NCBI GenBank assembly: GCA_903834925.1
Contig: CAILLA010000159.1
Location: 35,810-99,809 of the forward strand
Source: an uncultured Schlesneria sp.
GTDB taxonomy: Bacteria; Planctomycetota; Planctomycetia; Planctomycetales; Planctomycetaceae
Reading direction: 5' to 3'
Length of the DNA: 64,000 nucleotides
Under the pieces are notes generated by a model. It had not been told where the DNA came from, did no database searches, and saw only the letters and a program-made list of their open reading frames with translations. How positions within the stretch are numbered: the stretch's first letter is position 1; each line of letters begins with the position of its first letter. This document shows, piece after piece, positions 1 through 8,412 of the stretch. Position numbers and translations under genes: made by a program.

Positions 1-1856
1 TTAGCAAAGCCATCAACGAACGTTTGGACGACTGGTTTCTTGTCACCTGTCGATTCCAGGGCTATTTTCGAGACGGCGTTCCCTTGGGGCCGCGATTTAT
101 CGAGTTTCATGTCCGACCACTCGACGAAGCTCAGGTCGAACGGTTCATTCACGACTGGTTTCATGCCGCCTATGGTAAAATGCATGGCGCTGGTCATACT
201 GCCGTGGAACTCGCTGAGGTCGACTGTGGCCAATTGCTGAAAATCCTGGTGCTCCCCGAATACCATTTAGGTCGGATGCGTGAACTGGCAACGAATCCGC
301 TACTGCTGACAATTCTGTGCATTGTGTTTCATCAAGAACGGCGACTACCGACAGGTCGAGCGGAACTTTACGCACATTGCGTACGCGTCTTGCTGGAACA
401 TTGGCGACGAGGTTTGTACGCGACGTACGACGCGAAAGCGGCTCAATCGGTGCTGGCTCGAATCGCCTGGTGGATGCACCAGCAGCAGGATCGTGCTTCG
501 GCTCCGCTGGCAGACTTGACGGACGAAGCAGCACGTGGCCTGGCTGACGTCGCCGAGAGTTCCGGCCTGGGCCGCGATGGCGAAGCCTTCGTCAAACGGA
601 TGCGGGAAGAGGCCGGTATCCTGGCGATGTCGGGCGACGGCACGGGTCGATGCGGATTTCTGCACCTGAGTTTTCAGGAATATCTCGCCTCGGAATACGC
701 AGCGAGCGAAAATCAGTCGGGGTTTCTGGCCCAACACGCCAGCGAAAGCTGGTGGCGTGAAGTGGCCCTGTTGTCGCTTCGTGGCTCACGATCCTATTGC
801 GAATCATTCTTTCGTGCGCTTCTGGCTGCGGACGTTGCCGAAAACAACGCTGACCTGTTCGACCGCTGTCTGACGGAAGCACTGCATCCGGTCGCTTCGC
901 CGTTTCTTGAGGCCCTGCATTGTGCAGACGGAAAACCGGTTGGGGCGATTCTTCGATTGCTCCGCAACCTTGTCAAAAACTTGACAACGGGAGAACGACA
1001 AGAGCTGGAACAAATTTGCCGAGACCTCGTCGTATCTTCCGACTCGCCGTCGGCGAGTTTCGCTCGAGAAATTCTCGGCGAGCTGGGGGTGTCGCTGCCA
1101 AAAACCGGCCCACAAACGTACCTTCACAAACGAACCGGAATCACATTCATCGAGATCCCCGCTGGCGAGTTTCAGATGGGTGAAAATCCGTCACATCTGG
1201 TTCGTCTCACGAAGCCGTTCTGGTTGGCGAAGTATCCGGTGACGAACTCGCAATACGAATTGTTTCTGAAGTCGACTTCGGCGGGAGCGAAGAAAACCCA
1301 ACCGGAGTATAGGGACGATCGTCGCTTCAATCAGCCCGAGCAACCCGTTGTAGGGGTGAGCTGGGACGATGCGCAGGCGTATTGCCAATGGACGGGATGT
1401 CGACTGCCGACGGAGGCAGAATGGGAATATGCGTGCCGAGCGGGCAGCGAACATGCCTTTTGCTTCGGCGACGACGAGTCGCTTTTAGGTGACTACGCAT
1501 GGTTTTATGCGAACAGCAACGGTCAAACGCAACCGGTGGGGACGAAGAAACCGAACGCCTTGGGCCTGCACGACATGCACGGAAACGTTTGGGAATGGTG
1601 TCAGGATTGGTATGGCAAATATCCAACCGAACTTGCCGTTGATCCGTTAGGACCGCCTTATGGCTCGTCCAGGGTGTGCCGGGGCGGTGGCTGGCGCCTC
1701 GAAGAGTCCAACTGCCGGTCGGGGGCCCGCGACAGGAGCAATAAAGACTACCGGCTCAACGACCTGGGCTTTCGCGTCGCCCTCAGTCCGTCCAACCAGC
1801 CGCCGGAGGCAAAGGAAAAAGCAGGTAGCGGAGCCGGGAGCGGAGGCCCGGAGTAG
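1..1856 (+). CDS. NACHT-type STAND protein with C-terminal FGE-like domain (5' truncated by window edge)
   Basis: The frame is open to the first base of the window, so the N-terminus (effector and Walker A) lies outside. What remains begins inside a NACHT-like NTPase (WFLVTCRFQGYF is the sensor-type strand after Walker B), continues through the helical region with the typical GFLHLSFQEYLASEYAA motif (about codons 215-235), then a helical linker, and from about base 1138 a formylglycine-generating-enzyme/SUMF1-like domain (FIEIPAGEFQMG, LPTEAEWEYACRAG, GNVWEWCQDWYG, RVCRGGGWR, LGFRVA). The paired catalytic cysteines of true FGE are not recognisable, so the domain is probably a C-type-lectin-fold binding module. 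Known proteins of this architecture are signalling or defence STANDs; the role here is inferred. No partner gene follows; the next 660 bases are gene-free. Confidence 0.85.
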   Translation, partial: SKAINERLDDWFLVTCRFQGYFRDGVPLGPRFIEFHVRPLDEAQVERFIHDWFHAAYGKMHGAGHTAVELAEVDCGQLLKILVLPEYHLGRMRELATNPLLLTILCIVFHQERRLPTGRAELYAHCVRVLLEHWRRGLYATYDAKAAQSVLARIAWWMHQQQDRASAPLADLTDEAARGLADVAESSGLGRDGEAFVKRMREEAGILAMSGDGTGRCGFLHLSFQEYLASEYAASENQSGFLAQHASESWWREVALLSLRGSRSYCESFFRALLAADVAENNADLFDRCLTEALHPVASPFLEALHCADGKPVGAILRLLRNLVKNLTTGERQELEQICRDLVVSSDSPSASFAREILGELGVSLPKTGPQTYLHKRTGITFIEIPAGEFQMGENPSHLVRLTKPFWLAKYPVTNSQYELFLKSTSAGAKKTQPEYRDDRRFNQPEQPVVGVSWDDAQAYCQWTGCRLPTEAEWEYACRAGSEHAFCFGDDESLLGDYAWFYANSNGQTQPVGTKKPNALGLHDMHGNVWEWCQDWYGKYPTELAVDPLGPPYGSSRVCRGGGWRLEESNCRSGARDRSNKDYRLNDLGFRVALSPSNQPPEAKEKAGSGAGSGGPE

Positions 1857-2520
1857 GCATAGCGGTAGCTTGCCTACGCAGGTGCCGGAGCGGACGGCGG
1901 AGCGGGGAATGTGATCGACTGACGTAGGATAGGCTTTAGCCTGTCCCCCGGACCGAGTTCCCTTCCGAGGGAACGAGGCGAAAGATTTCATCAGTCGGCT
2001 AGAAATTACCCGAAGCAAGTTCCACATCTCGATTGCATGACGGGCGGATTTGGAAATTATTGGGATTTGCGCAACGGTCGGACGATCAGCTATCGACGAA
2101 GGCTCGCCCAGGTGGAAGCGAATTTGGAAACCAGATAACGCCTTCATCTCAGCGACTCTTTGTCTTGCTTTCCACCGTGGCTCGCCCATGTGGAAGCGAA
2201 TTTTGACGAATGCTGATATCCAAAAGTTGAGATCGCAATGGCAAACGCGTTGGTGAGCGGCGAAGTGCGTAACGACTTGGGCTGGCGACCAAAGTCGCCT
2301 CCACTTGGACAATCTATGGCGGTTCCGACGCTAGCAGCGTCGGCCACGTAGCCGATGCTGCCAACATCGGAGTTAATCGAGAGTTTCTTGGCCTGGCGAC
2401 GTCAATACGCTTCCCGTGCCAATCTGGAATGCAGAAAAAATACAGCGGACCGAGGCGCGTGATGATTCATTTCTTGCGGTCACAATGGTTGATGGATCGT
2501 CAATGAAAATTAAGAAAACA
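1857..2520. other. Gene-free region with short hairpins and repeats
   Basis: No convincing gene is seen. The stretch holds a REP-like hairpin around 1926-1946 (GGAtAGGC-TTTA-GCCTgTCC), a hairpin at 1957-1974 (GTTCCCT/AGGGAAC), a perfect hairpin at 2284-2299 (GGCGAC-CAAA-GTCGCC) and one at 2325-2343 (CCGACGCT-AGC-AGCGTCGG), plus the direct repeat pair listed separately. Open frames on both strands here have no domain signature. Confidence 0.6.
2101..2203. repeat. Pair of 25-bp direct repeats
   Basis: Copies at 2101-2125 and 2179-2203 differ at one position (GGCTCGCCCA followed by G or T, then GTGGAAGCGAATTT without its first G in register). They are 78 bp apart and lie in the gene-free region downstream of the NACHT protein. 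They may be remnants of a duplicated element; nothing around them identifies it. Confidence 0.7.
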
Positions 2521-3606
2521 TCATTGGGGACGCTCGTAATTTTCGTGCCCATTAATGAGTTTCAATTCGGACTTTTCGTGCTGATGACCGTGCGTATGTG
2601 CCGGCTCAAGAAATCCAATCGCCCATGCGGTCACAATTCCAAGTAACAGTGCCGCCGACAGTTTTAGTCGATCGTGCGAATGAAATTGCACTTCCGGTAA
2701 TAGATCACTTAAGGAGATGCAGATGAAGACGCCGGCTGACATGGCCAGGGCTCCTGCGACCACGGTTTCCTGTCCGCTCGTAAATCGCTGAATTCCGAAG
2801 AAAAATAGAAAAGCACCGATCGGACACATCAGTGCATATCCCAGATTCACAAGCTTCATCGATCGGCCCGACCAGCCTCCTGCGGCCATCATGGATGTAA
2901 TCGACATCGAATCGAGTGGCTTATGAAGCGCGATTCCCAGGAACGTTCCGATCCCGAGCGGAATGAAACCTGTGAACTTACTGTACTCAAGATGATGTAA
3001 CGCGTCCGCCTGAACATTCGCCGCCAAGGCAACTCCATCGAGCAGTGTATGCAATGAAAGCCCGAGAAAGATCCCGATCCAACTCGACCCTTTTAATGCC
3101 CCTTGCGGTCCATCGTGACTGTGGTCGTGATCGTGGTCGTGATCGTGATCATGGTGATGATGATCATTGTCATGGTCGTGAGTACAGTCGTGCGAGTGCG
3201 AGACATCATCTTCTTCAACCGGGCCATGGCTGTGAAAATGAAACATGCGAAGCATGAAAAACGTCAGCAGTAAGCCGAACATTAACCAGCCCATGCACCA
3301 GTCGAGCGAGAATGAGGGATCATGGTTTCCGGAAGACATGGTGATGACGGCGTGAGGTAATTGATGGAAAATTCCCACACCGAGCATGAACCCGCCGACA
3401 ACGCTGACCAGAACCTGCATCCGTGTATGCGTCAATCTGATCAGCAACGGCAATGTTCCACCGCTGAGTGATGCAATCGCAATCAATCCGCAGTAAACGA
3501 TTAGCAGAATCAGCGGAGACGAGGTCAAGGCTCCTGTGGCAATATGATCCGTGACGCCGAGCGTCATTGACGCCGTAATCGGATGCAATGCCCAGTACGT
3601 ACCCAT
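2521..3606 (-). CDS. ZIP-family metal (Zn/Fe) transporter
   Basis: A 361-residue polytopic membrane protein of the ZIP family, expected to import divalent metal cations across the cytoplasmic membrane. Hydrophobic segments occur at both ends, separated by a long histidine/aspartate-rich cytosolic loop (about residues 135-175, many HD and HDHD repeats) that would bind metal. The two intramembrane metal-site helices are recognisable: HTLLDGVALAA and GIALHKPLDSMSI. A second in-frame methionine 13 codons downstream is an alternative start. The gene converges on nothing and is followed by the gene-free region; no metal regulator is adjacent. The family is clear; the substrate is not. Confidence 0.9.
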   Translation of the reverse strand: MGTYWALHPITASMTLGVTDHIATGALTSSPLILLIVYCGLIAIASLSGGTLPLLIRLTHTRMQVLVSVVGGFMLGVGIFHQLPHAVITMSSGNHDPSFSLDWCMGWLMFGLLLTFFMLRMFHFHSHGPVEEDDVSHSHDCTHDHDNDHHHHDHDHDHDHDHSHDGPQGALKGSSWIGIFLGLSLHTLLDGVALAANVQADALHHLEYSKFTGFIPLGIGTFLGIALHKPLDSMSITSMMAAGGWSGRSMKLVNLGYALMCPIGAFLFFFGIQRFTSGQETVVAGALAMSAGVFICISLSDLLPEVQFHSHDRLKLSAALLLGIVTAWAIGFLEPAHTHGHQHEKSELKLINGHENYERPQ

Positions 3607-3721
3607 CGGGGGTGACCTTTTTGATTTCGCTGAAAAAAATGACTATCGATTAACGAAATGCCTATTAAGGCGATTCGCCATCAGAGTTGCAGCAAGCTGT
3701 TCAGGAGAAAGTTTTGTCAAA

Positions 3722-4264
3722 TCAGCGAAAACCACGACGACGCGAAAGACTGTATCTTTCAAGAGCTTCTAGAATAATCGGGAACGCTGTCTTGGCTTCG
3801 GTCAATTCGTCGACTTCGACCGCTTTTCCTTCTAACATCTTATAGTCCTGAAAAAAACGGCGGATCATCGCCAGCTTGTGACTTGGCAACTCCGATGCTT
3901 CCCGGAACGAATTGTATTCGGGGTCCTTTGTTGCGACGGCAAGAACCTTGTGATCACGCTTTCCGCAATCCACCATCGTCATCAGCCCAATCGCTCGGGC
4001 CTCAACAAGCGTCAAGGGATCAACCGGCTCCTGACACAGCACAAGCACGTCCAATGGATCGTCGTCTTCAGCCAACGTCTGAGGGATAAAGCCATAGTTC
4101 GCCGGGTAATAAACTGCCGAATGCAGCATGCGATCCAAACGGAGTAGTCCCGTATCCTTATCCAATTCGTATTTGACGCTGGAACCCCGTGGGATTTCAA
4201 TAACGGACGTAAACTCCGATGGAAGATCTTCTCCCGGCGTAACATCGTGCCATGCGTGCGTCAT
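3722..4264 (-). CDS. ppa: Inorganic pyrophosphatase (family I)
   Basis: A 180-residue soluble enzyme hydrolysing pyrophosphate to phosphate, which pulls biosynthetic reactions forward. The family I signature [12 protein letters not shown] is present, with the substrate-site residues of [18 protein letters not shown] and the [11 protein letters not shown] segment near the N-terminus, and KDPEYN and [12 protein letters not shown] further on. Length matches the bacterial family (about 175 residues). It stands alone, on the same strand as the ZIP gene but 115 bp upstream of that gene's start, so co-transcription is possible but not shown. Confidence 0.95.
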   Translation of the reverse strand: MTHAWHDVTPGEDLPSEFTSVIEIPRGSSVKYELDKDTGLLRLDRMLHSAVYYPANYGFIPQTLAEDDDPLDVLVLCQEPVDPLTLVEARAIGLMTMVDCGKRDHKVLAVATKDPEYNSFREASELPSHKLAMIRRFFQDYKMLEGKAVEVDELTEAKTAFPIILEALERYSLSRRRGFR

Positions 4265-4536
4265 TCCCGATTCCCTGCAAAATAATTTTGATCGAAATGG
4301 ATGTCTCGAGCGTAGAAAAGGCCGTTTCGTAAAGGATTAAACTGTTTGATTAATCCCGTTTGATTCGGAAATCGCACCCTGCCAATCCATTTCCCTGAGC
4401 CTGAAGCCGGATTTCCTGAGATTGAGCGTTGTTTTCCGCGATCGAATCCGGAAACGAAGTGTAACAGTCCCGGCAGGACAAGAAAACTGATGACAATCGA
4501 TGTTTCGAATCCCGTTTTTGAATGGGTTCAATGAAT

Positions 4537-4563
4537 AAAGCCCAAGTCGCTGACTTGGGCTTT
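4537..4563 (-). terminator. Perfect 12-bp hairpin terminator
   Basis: AAAGCCCAAGTC, a 3-base loop, and GACTTGGGCTTT form a perfect stem ending in T-rich sequence on both strands. It lies upstream of ppa and downstream of the lipoprotein gene at 4760-5521, so it probably ends the latter's transcript on the minus strand; it could act in both directions. Confidence 0.75.
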
Positions 4564-4648
4564 TCATTCAGATCGAATTCGTATTGCGGAAGAGCATCGG
4601 AATGGGGGCAAATGGCCTAGTGCGGTGTCAAGACTCAAAAATCGGGTT

Positions 4649-4748
4649 GTGTGCCACTGCATTGGAGTCTTCTCCGACGCAGTGTCTTCCCTTTTTTCGA
4701 CGCAATCGAAGAGTACTGGGTGATCGAAGACTGTCATCCAGTGGCACC
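4649..4748. repeat. ~100-bp element with imperfect terminal inverted repeats
   Basis: The ends GTGCCACTG and CAGTGGCAC are exact inverted repeats and similarity extends inward. Size and the GTGCCAC termini resemble the two elements near lpxB (44530 and 46137). The sequence just outside the left end (AGACTCAAAA..GTTGTGTGCCACTGCA) recurs in inverted orientation around 30368-30402. Confidence 0.5.
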
Positions 4749-4759
4749 CGAATCATTAA

Positions 4760-5521
4760 CTAGTTGTTTCTCGACGGTGCCCAGACCGCTTGATGGTTCG
4801 TTGGCGAGACAGCGGATCGTTGTGCCCTAATCGCAGTCGGGGTCGGTGACGGCGGAGGCGCGATTGACTGTGGACCCGCTGAAACTTGTTGAATCGGAGC
4901 TGGACTGCTGCCGGTAACAGGCGCAATCGATCCTGGCCCCGAAATCACGTTGCCTGGAAGACGCTGAAATTCTTCGTAGGAAACCATCTGCGGCTGTTGG
5001 CCGGATGGTGGTGGAATTGTGAGCGTCGTTTCAGGCGTTGGCGTAACTGGCGGTACTGGAGCATTCGGCAGATTGTAACTTGGTGGGACGTCGGGAATCG
5101 GCTGCACCGATCCGGATGGAGACGGGTACGAGCCTGGGGTCGACGGCGGATAATAACCTCCGCCGTACGATACTGGTGACGGAGAGAAACCGCCTGACTG
5201 TGAACAGTTGCAGCCACTCGAAGTCGGTGCGCTCGTCATGACCGGTGCCGCACAGGAGCCGGCACAACTACTCGTTTCGCCATACGAGTAATCAATCATA
5301 TCTCCACCGCCGCCACCGCAGTGGCATCCGCCACATGTGCAGGCGTTATTCCAGCTGTATCCAAAGCTTCGCGGCATCGACCAGAACTTGGACAAGCACG
5401 ATTGATGAACAGGCATCGCACCACACGGGTCGCAAGGATCGGTCACATAGCACTGGCTACAACAGCATCCAACCATTGAAACCGTCATCAGGGCGGCCGT
5501 TAAATATCGAAGGAGTTTCAT
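4760..5521 (-). CDS. Cysteine- and proline-rich putative lipoprotein
   Basis: Starting at 5521 gives MKLLRYLTAALMTVSMVG followed by CCC, a short lipoprotein signal peptide whose first cysteine would be lipidated; an upstream start eight codons earlier (5545) would bury this signal, so it is not preferred. The mature part is rich in Cys (CDPCG, CTCGGCHCGGGG, CNCS) in its first third and in Pro/Ser/Gly later, consistent with an exported, disulfide-bonded or surface-anchored planctomycete protein. No enzymatic domain is recognised. A strong hairpin downstream (4537-4563) supports a single-gene transcript. Confidence 0.7.
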   Translation of the reverse strand: MKLLRYLTAALMTVSMVGCCCSQCYVTDPCDPCGAMPVHQSCLSKFWSMPRSFGYSWNNACTCGGCHCGGGGGDMIDYSYGETSSCAGSCAAPVMTSAPTSSGCNCSQSGGFSPSPVSYGGGYYPPSTPGSYPSPSGSVQPIPDVPPSYNLPNAPVPPVTPTPETTLTIPPPSGQQPQMVSYEEFQRLPGNVISGPGSIAPVTGSSPAPIQQVSAGPQSIAPPPSPTPTAIRAQRSAVSPTNHQAVWAPSRNN

Positions 5522-5545
5522 TCTCAATGTCCTACCCAAATCCAT

Positions 5546-5908
5546 GCTGGTTCAAAGTACAAAGACTCTTTCCCTTCTTAAATCGACGCGTTTGAGTGTC
5601 AAACTTTAACGATTGCAGCGATTTTTCCGGATTTTCCGTTTTTTTTGATTGGCTGTAAGACTATATGGAGAAGCGTATTATGTGTTGTGTGTGATTTTGG
5701 TCTGGATTTTTTTTCGAAAATCTCGAAATTATCGTGAACCTTTTTTCGATGAGACAGGTCTAATGGGCAGTCGCGGAGGAAATTGTTTCCACTCCGCCCG
5801 CTATTCGTGAGGCGTGATTCACGAAAATCTCAGTATTGTGGATTTTCCCCAACACAGAATTCTTATCTCGTTTCCACGGAGACTGCGGCTATCGCAGGAG
5901 GTATCACG
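5546..5908. other. AT-rich intergenic region
   Basis: No gene is supported. It contains long A/T runs (around 5636-5650 and 5707-5716) and a short palindrome TGATTCACGAAAA/CGTGAGGCGTGATTCACG near 5804-5825. It must hold the promoter for the divergent lipoprotein gene, but no clear -35/-10 pair was identified. Confidence 0.4.
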
Positions 5909-6244
5909 ATGCAAGCTTTCAATCGCATTCAAAACGCAACGATCAACGCCATTGTCGGGTTTCAAGCCGGCCTGGTAGTCGATAGCGCGAATGCACATCG
6001 TGCTTATCCCTCTATCATTACGTGCGATTTGTACCCAGTACCGAAATGTCCCGATCTGATGCCCGATTCCTCGAGTGCCCTAAAGCTAATGCGTTCAATA
6101 GAACGCCCGCGTCTGGCACTTATGGAATGTGGGAGTCTCGTCACCCCTCAAAGTGCTGTTTCATGGCAAGGTAAACGCCAAAACAGCCAGAAGCCATCCA
6201 AGCGATGCAGCACGTCAGGACTCAGAACCACAACGTGTGGTTGA
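5909..6244 (+). CDS. Hypothetical short ORF with a strong ribosome binding site
   Basis: A 111-codon frame opens at ATG 5909, preceded by GCAGGAGGTATCACG, the best Shine-Dalgarno match in this part of the window. The first 30 residues look like a normal protein; the second half is rich in Arg, Lys, Ser and Thr with no pattern and may be a broken frame. The frame itself is open 42 codons further upstream. I do not recognise a family. The good RBS is the only real argument for the gene. Confidence 0.3.
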   Translation: MQAFNRIQNATINAIVGFQAGLVVDSANAHRAYPSIITCDLYPVPKCPDLMPDSSSALKLMRSIERPRLALMECGSLVTPQSAVSWQGKRQNSQKPSKRCSTSGLRTTTCG

Positions 6245-6546
6245 GTTCTTCGAGGACAGGACATTTCTCAATTTGGATTCCGGTGAGCCCTGATCTGGTT
6301 CCCTTTGCCTGCACGGCATTTTTGTGCAGCGAGGTAGCCGTTCAGGAATAAAACTCAACGGATGATCAGGCGAATAACCCCAAGAAGCGGTCACTCACGT
6401 TGACTGCTGATTTGTGTAACGTGTCGAACGACGCGCAACCAAGGTCATCGCCAGATCTTCCGGTCGACCTCATCGGGATTCGCCAACCATTACGCCCGCA
6501 GTCTCGCGAAAAATTGCGTCGCTGTGTGGCTCAGGGAAACGAGCGA

Positions 6547-7101
6547 ATGATGGAAACACAAGAATTCTTGCCGACTGTTTTGAACGCTCAGGCGGGTTGC
6601 CGAGTGGCGTTTGGTGAACTCGTTTGCCAGTTTGAAACGACGGTTTATGCAATTGCATTGCGGCGACTGCGGAATCAGGCGGAGGCAGCAGAATTGACTC
6701 AGGATGTCTTCGTTCAGGCCATGCGAAAACTGGATCAGTTACGCGAGCCGGAGCGTTTTCCTGGTTGGTTGAAACGAATCACCATTCGATTGTCGATTAA
6801 CCGGGCCGTTCGACGCCCACCAGTCACTCCTCAAGATCCAGAAATCCTTGGGGCCATCGATTCCGAAACGCGAACGCCGCTCGACGAATTGATGACCGGG
6901 GAACGAGCCGATCAATTGTGGGGTGGATTAAAGCGGTTGCGGACTCTCGATCGACAAACACTCGTTGCTTTCTACTTTGAAGGTCAGTCATTGATCGAGA
7001 TGAGCGATCGTTTTCGCAGCCCTGTGGGGACGATTAAGCGACGGCTGCACACAGCTCGAATCCGGCTGCGTGAGGAACTTGCACACCTTCAACCCGTGTG
7101 A
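6547..7101 (+). CDS. ECF-type RNA polymerase sigma factor
   Basis: A sigma-70 family protein with region 2 (AFGELVCQFETTVYAIALRRL, then AEAAELTQDVFVQAMRKL and RFPGWLKRITIRLSIN) and region 4 (TLVAFYFEGQSLIEMSDRF, GTIKRRLHTARIRLREEL). It would direct RNA polymerase to a small stress or surface regulon. The ATG at 6547 gives 184 residues, the usual ECF size; the frame is open back to 6400, which would add 49 residues without sigma similarity. No anti-sigma gene lies alongside, unusual for ECF factors but common in planctomycetes. A terminator follows at 7132. Confidence 0.9.
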   Translation: MMETQEFLPTVLNAQAGCRVAFGELVCQFETTVYAIALRRLRNQAEAAELTQDVFVQAMRKLDQLREPERFPGWLKRITIRLSINRAVRRPPVTPQDPEILGAIDSETRTPLDELMTGERADQLWGGLKRLRTLDRQTLVAFYFEGQSLIEMSDRFRSPVGTIKRRLHTARIRLREELAHLQPV

Positions 7102-7131
7102 ACGCAAATTCGCGACACACTGAATTCGAAT

Positions 7132-7175
7132 GCACACGATTTGGGGAAATCCCCGATCGTGTGCTTTGTTTTTTT
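7132..7175 (+). terminator. Rho-independent terminator after the sigma factor gene
   Basis: GCACACGAT..GGGG and CCCCGATCGTGTGC form a long stem with a short AAAT loop, followed by TTTGTTTTTTT. It sits 31 bp after the sigma-factor stop and argues that the overlapping 63-codon frame at 7098-7289 is not a gene. Confidence 0.9.
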
Positions 7176-7297
7176 GGTGAGCAGAAGCGTTTTAACCGTG
7201 TCATAAAGGTCGATGTGAATTGCTGTAAGAAGGAGTTGCCCCTAAAATCCCACCGCGTTTTGAGCTTGCTCTCCCCGCAGAAAAAGTGAGGTCACCG

Positions 7298-7681
7298 ATG
7301 ATTCCCAAGTCCGAATTAATTGAAATGTTCGATGCCATTGCCGAGCAGACTGATTGGGACATGTCCGGAGAGATGCTTTGGGGTTATTTTTTTACCGACG
7401 ACGATCGTGAAAAACTCGAAGCTTTCTCAGAACGTCTGACGGAAAAGGGGTATGAGTTCGTTGAAATCACGGACGGCGATGAGCCCGATGACCCGCTGAC
7501 TCTTCAGGTCGAAAAAATCGAAATCCACTCGCCGGATACGTTGTTCCAACGGAATCTCGAGCTGGCTCAATTCGCCGAAGAAATGGGAATCAGTTCCTAC
7601 GATGGTATGGACGTCGGTAGTCTGGACGGTGATGATGATGACTTCGATGACGAAGATGAAGATGAAGATGATGACGAATAG
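7298..7681 (+). CDS. RraB-family protein (ribonuclease E inhibitor-like)
   Basis: The 127-residue acidic protein matches the RraB pattern: an N-terminal alpha/beta domain (TDDDREKLEAFSERLTEKGYEFVEI), a middle segment with FQRNLELAQFAEEMGISSYDGMDVG, and a C-terminal tail almost entirely of Asp/Glu, as in Escherichia coli RraB. RraB binds RNase E and modulates RNA turnover; whether the target is the same here is inferred. The start at 7298 is chosen because GTGAGG lies seven bases before it; an in-frame ATG four codons upstream lacks that. Confidence 0.75.
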   Translation: MIPKSELIEMFDAIAEQTDWDMSGEMLWGYFFTDDDREKLEAFSERLTEKGYEFVEITDGDEPDDPLTLQVEKIEIHSPDTLFQRNLELAQFAEEMGISSYDGMDVGSLDGDDDDFDDEDEDEDDDE

Positions 7682-7723
7682 TCGCTGATCGTATCCCGCG
7701 TCAGCGGCGACAGGACAGATGAT

Positions 7724-8191
7724 ATGAACCGCAACGAAAAACAGAATTCTGTTAGCCTGATGATCGTGCGGCTATGTTTCGTTTTGTCTTTGTGGCAAGG
7801 ACCCGTCCCTTGGTTGCACTGTCATGAGTCGGAATTCGCCTCGCCGGCATCCAATGTGGAGCTCCGACATCATCTGGCGATCTTTCACGACGGTGCGGTA
7901 CTCGATCAAGACCACGATTTCGGTTGGCATTTCCATTGGATTCTGCCCAATTGGAGCCAGGTATTTCACGCATCGTCCCATGACGAACAACCTGCAAAAG
8001 ACTTAGCCAGTCTGGACTCAATCGTTGTCTCGTCAACAATTCCGACTTCAATTGACCGTTTATTCGAAGGCGAGTTGTGTCAGCACTGCGCGTTGCCGAA
8101 ATCGATTGTGCCTCGTTGTACAAACAGGCGGATCGGACGAGGCCACCGGCCACGAAGAAATCGCGACTTACCCCTCGTGCTGCGCTGTTAA
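7724..8191 (+). CDS. Putative exported His-rich protein preceding the RND adaptor
   Basis: The first 30 residues contain a hydrophobic stretch (MIVRLCFVLSLWQGPVPWL) consistent with a signal peptide. The following part is rich in His, Asp and Trp (HCHESE, HHLAIFHDG, DHDFGWHFHW), as in small metal-related proteins often encoded before CusB/CzcB genes in planctomycetes. The last 40 residues are Arg-rich and may be out of frame: another frame stays open from about 8056 to a stop at 8221-8223 and could be the original C-terminus. It lies 221 bp upstream of the membrane-fusion gene. Function unknown, probably heavy-metal handling. Confidence 0.6.
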   Translation: MNRNEKQNSVSLMIVRLCFVLSLWQGPVPWLHCHESEFASPASNVELRHHLAIFHDGAVLDQDHDFGWHFHWILPNWSQVFHASSHDEQPAKDLASLDSIVVSSTIPTSIDRLFEGELCQHCALPKSIVPRCTNRRIGRGHRPRRNRDLPLVLRC

Positions 8192-8412
8192 CGCTGATGG
8201 GTACGCGCTGTCATGCCGTTTGACCACGGAATTACGTGGTACAAATTGATCTTCAGGGTTCGCTTCCAGATTATTGGTTGCTTGCGGGTCATTCGGAAAA
8301 CAACAGCCCGTATTTGATCAATGGACATCGCTCGTTTTGTCGAGGCTCAGCCGGTCGATCCCAATGATTCGGCTTTCAACGATCAGTCATCTCTTTTGAA
8401 TGGGATATCGCC

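Noticed and set aside
1668..1790. Diversity-generating retroelement variable region in the FGE-like domain
   Set aside because: The position fits, but no template repeat or reverse transcriptase was seen nearby and the motif is normal for the fold.
1647..2312. 221-codon minus-strand ORF
   Set aside because: Its first third is antisense to the conserved FGE-like domain and the rest lies in repeat-rich DNA; no domain character.
7098..7289. 63-codon ORF overlapping the end of the sigma factor gene
   Set aside because: It runs through a strong Rho-independent terminator (7132-7175) and has no protein-like composition.
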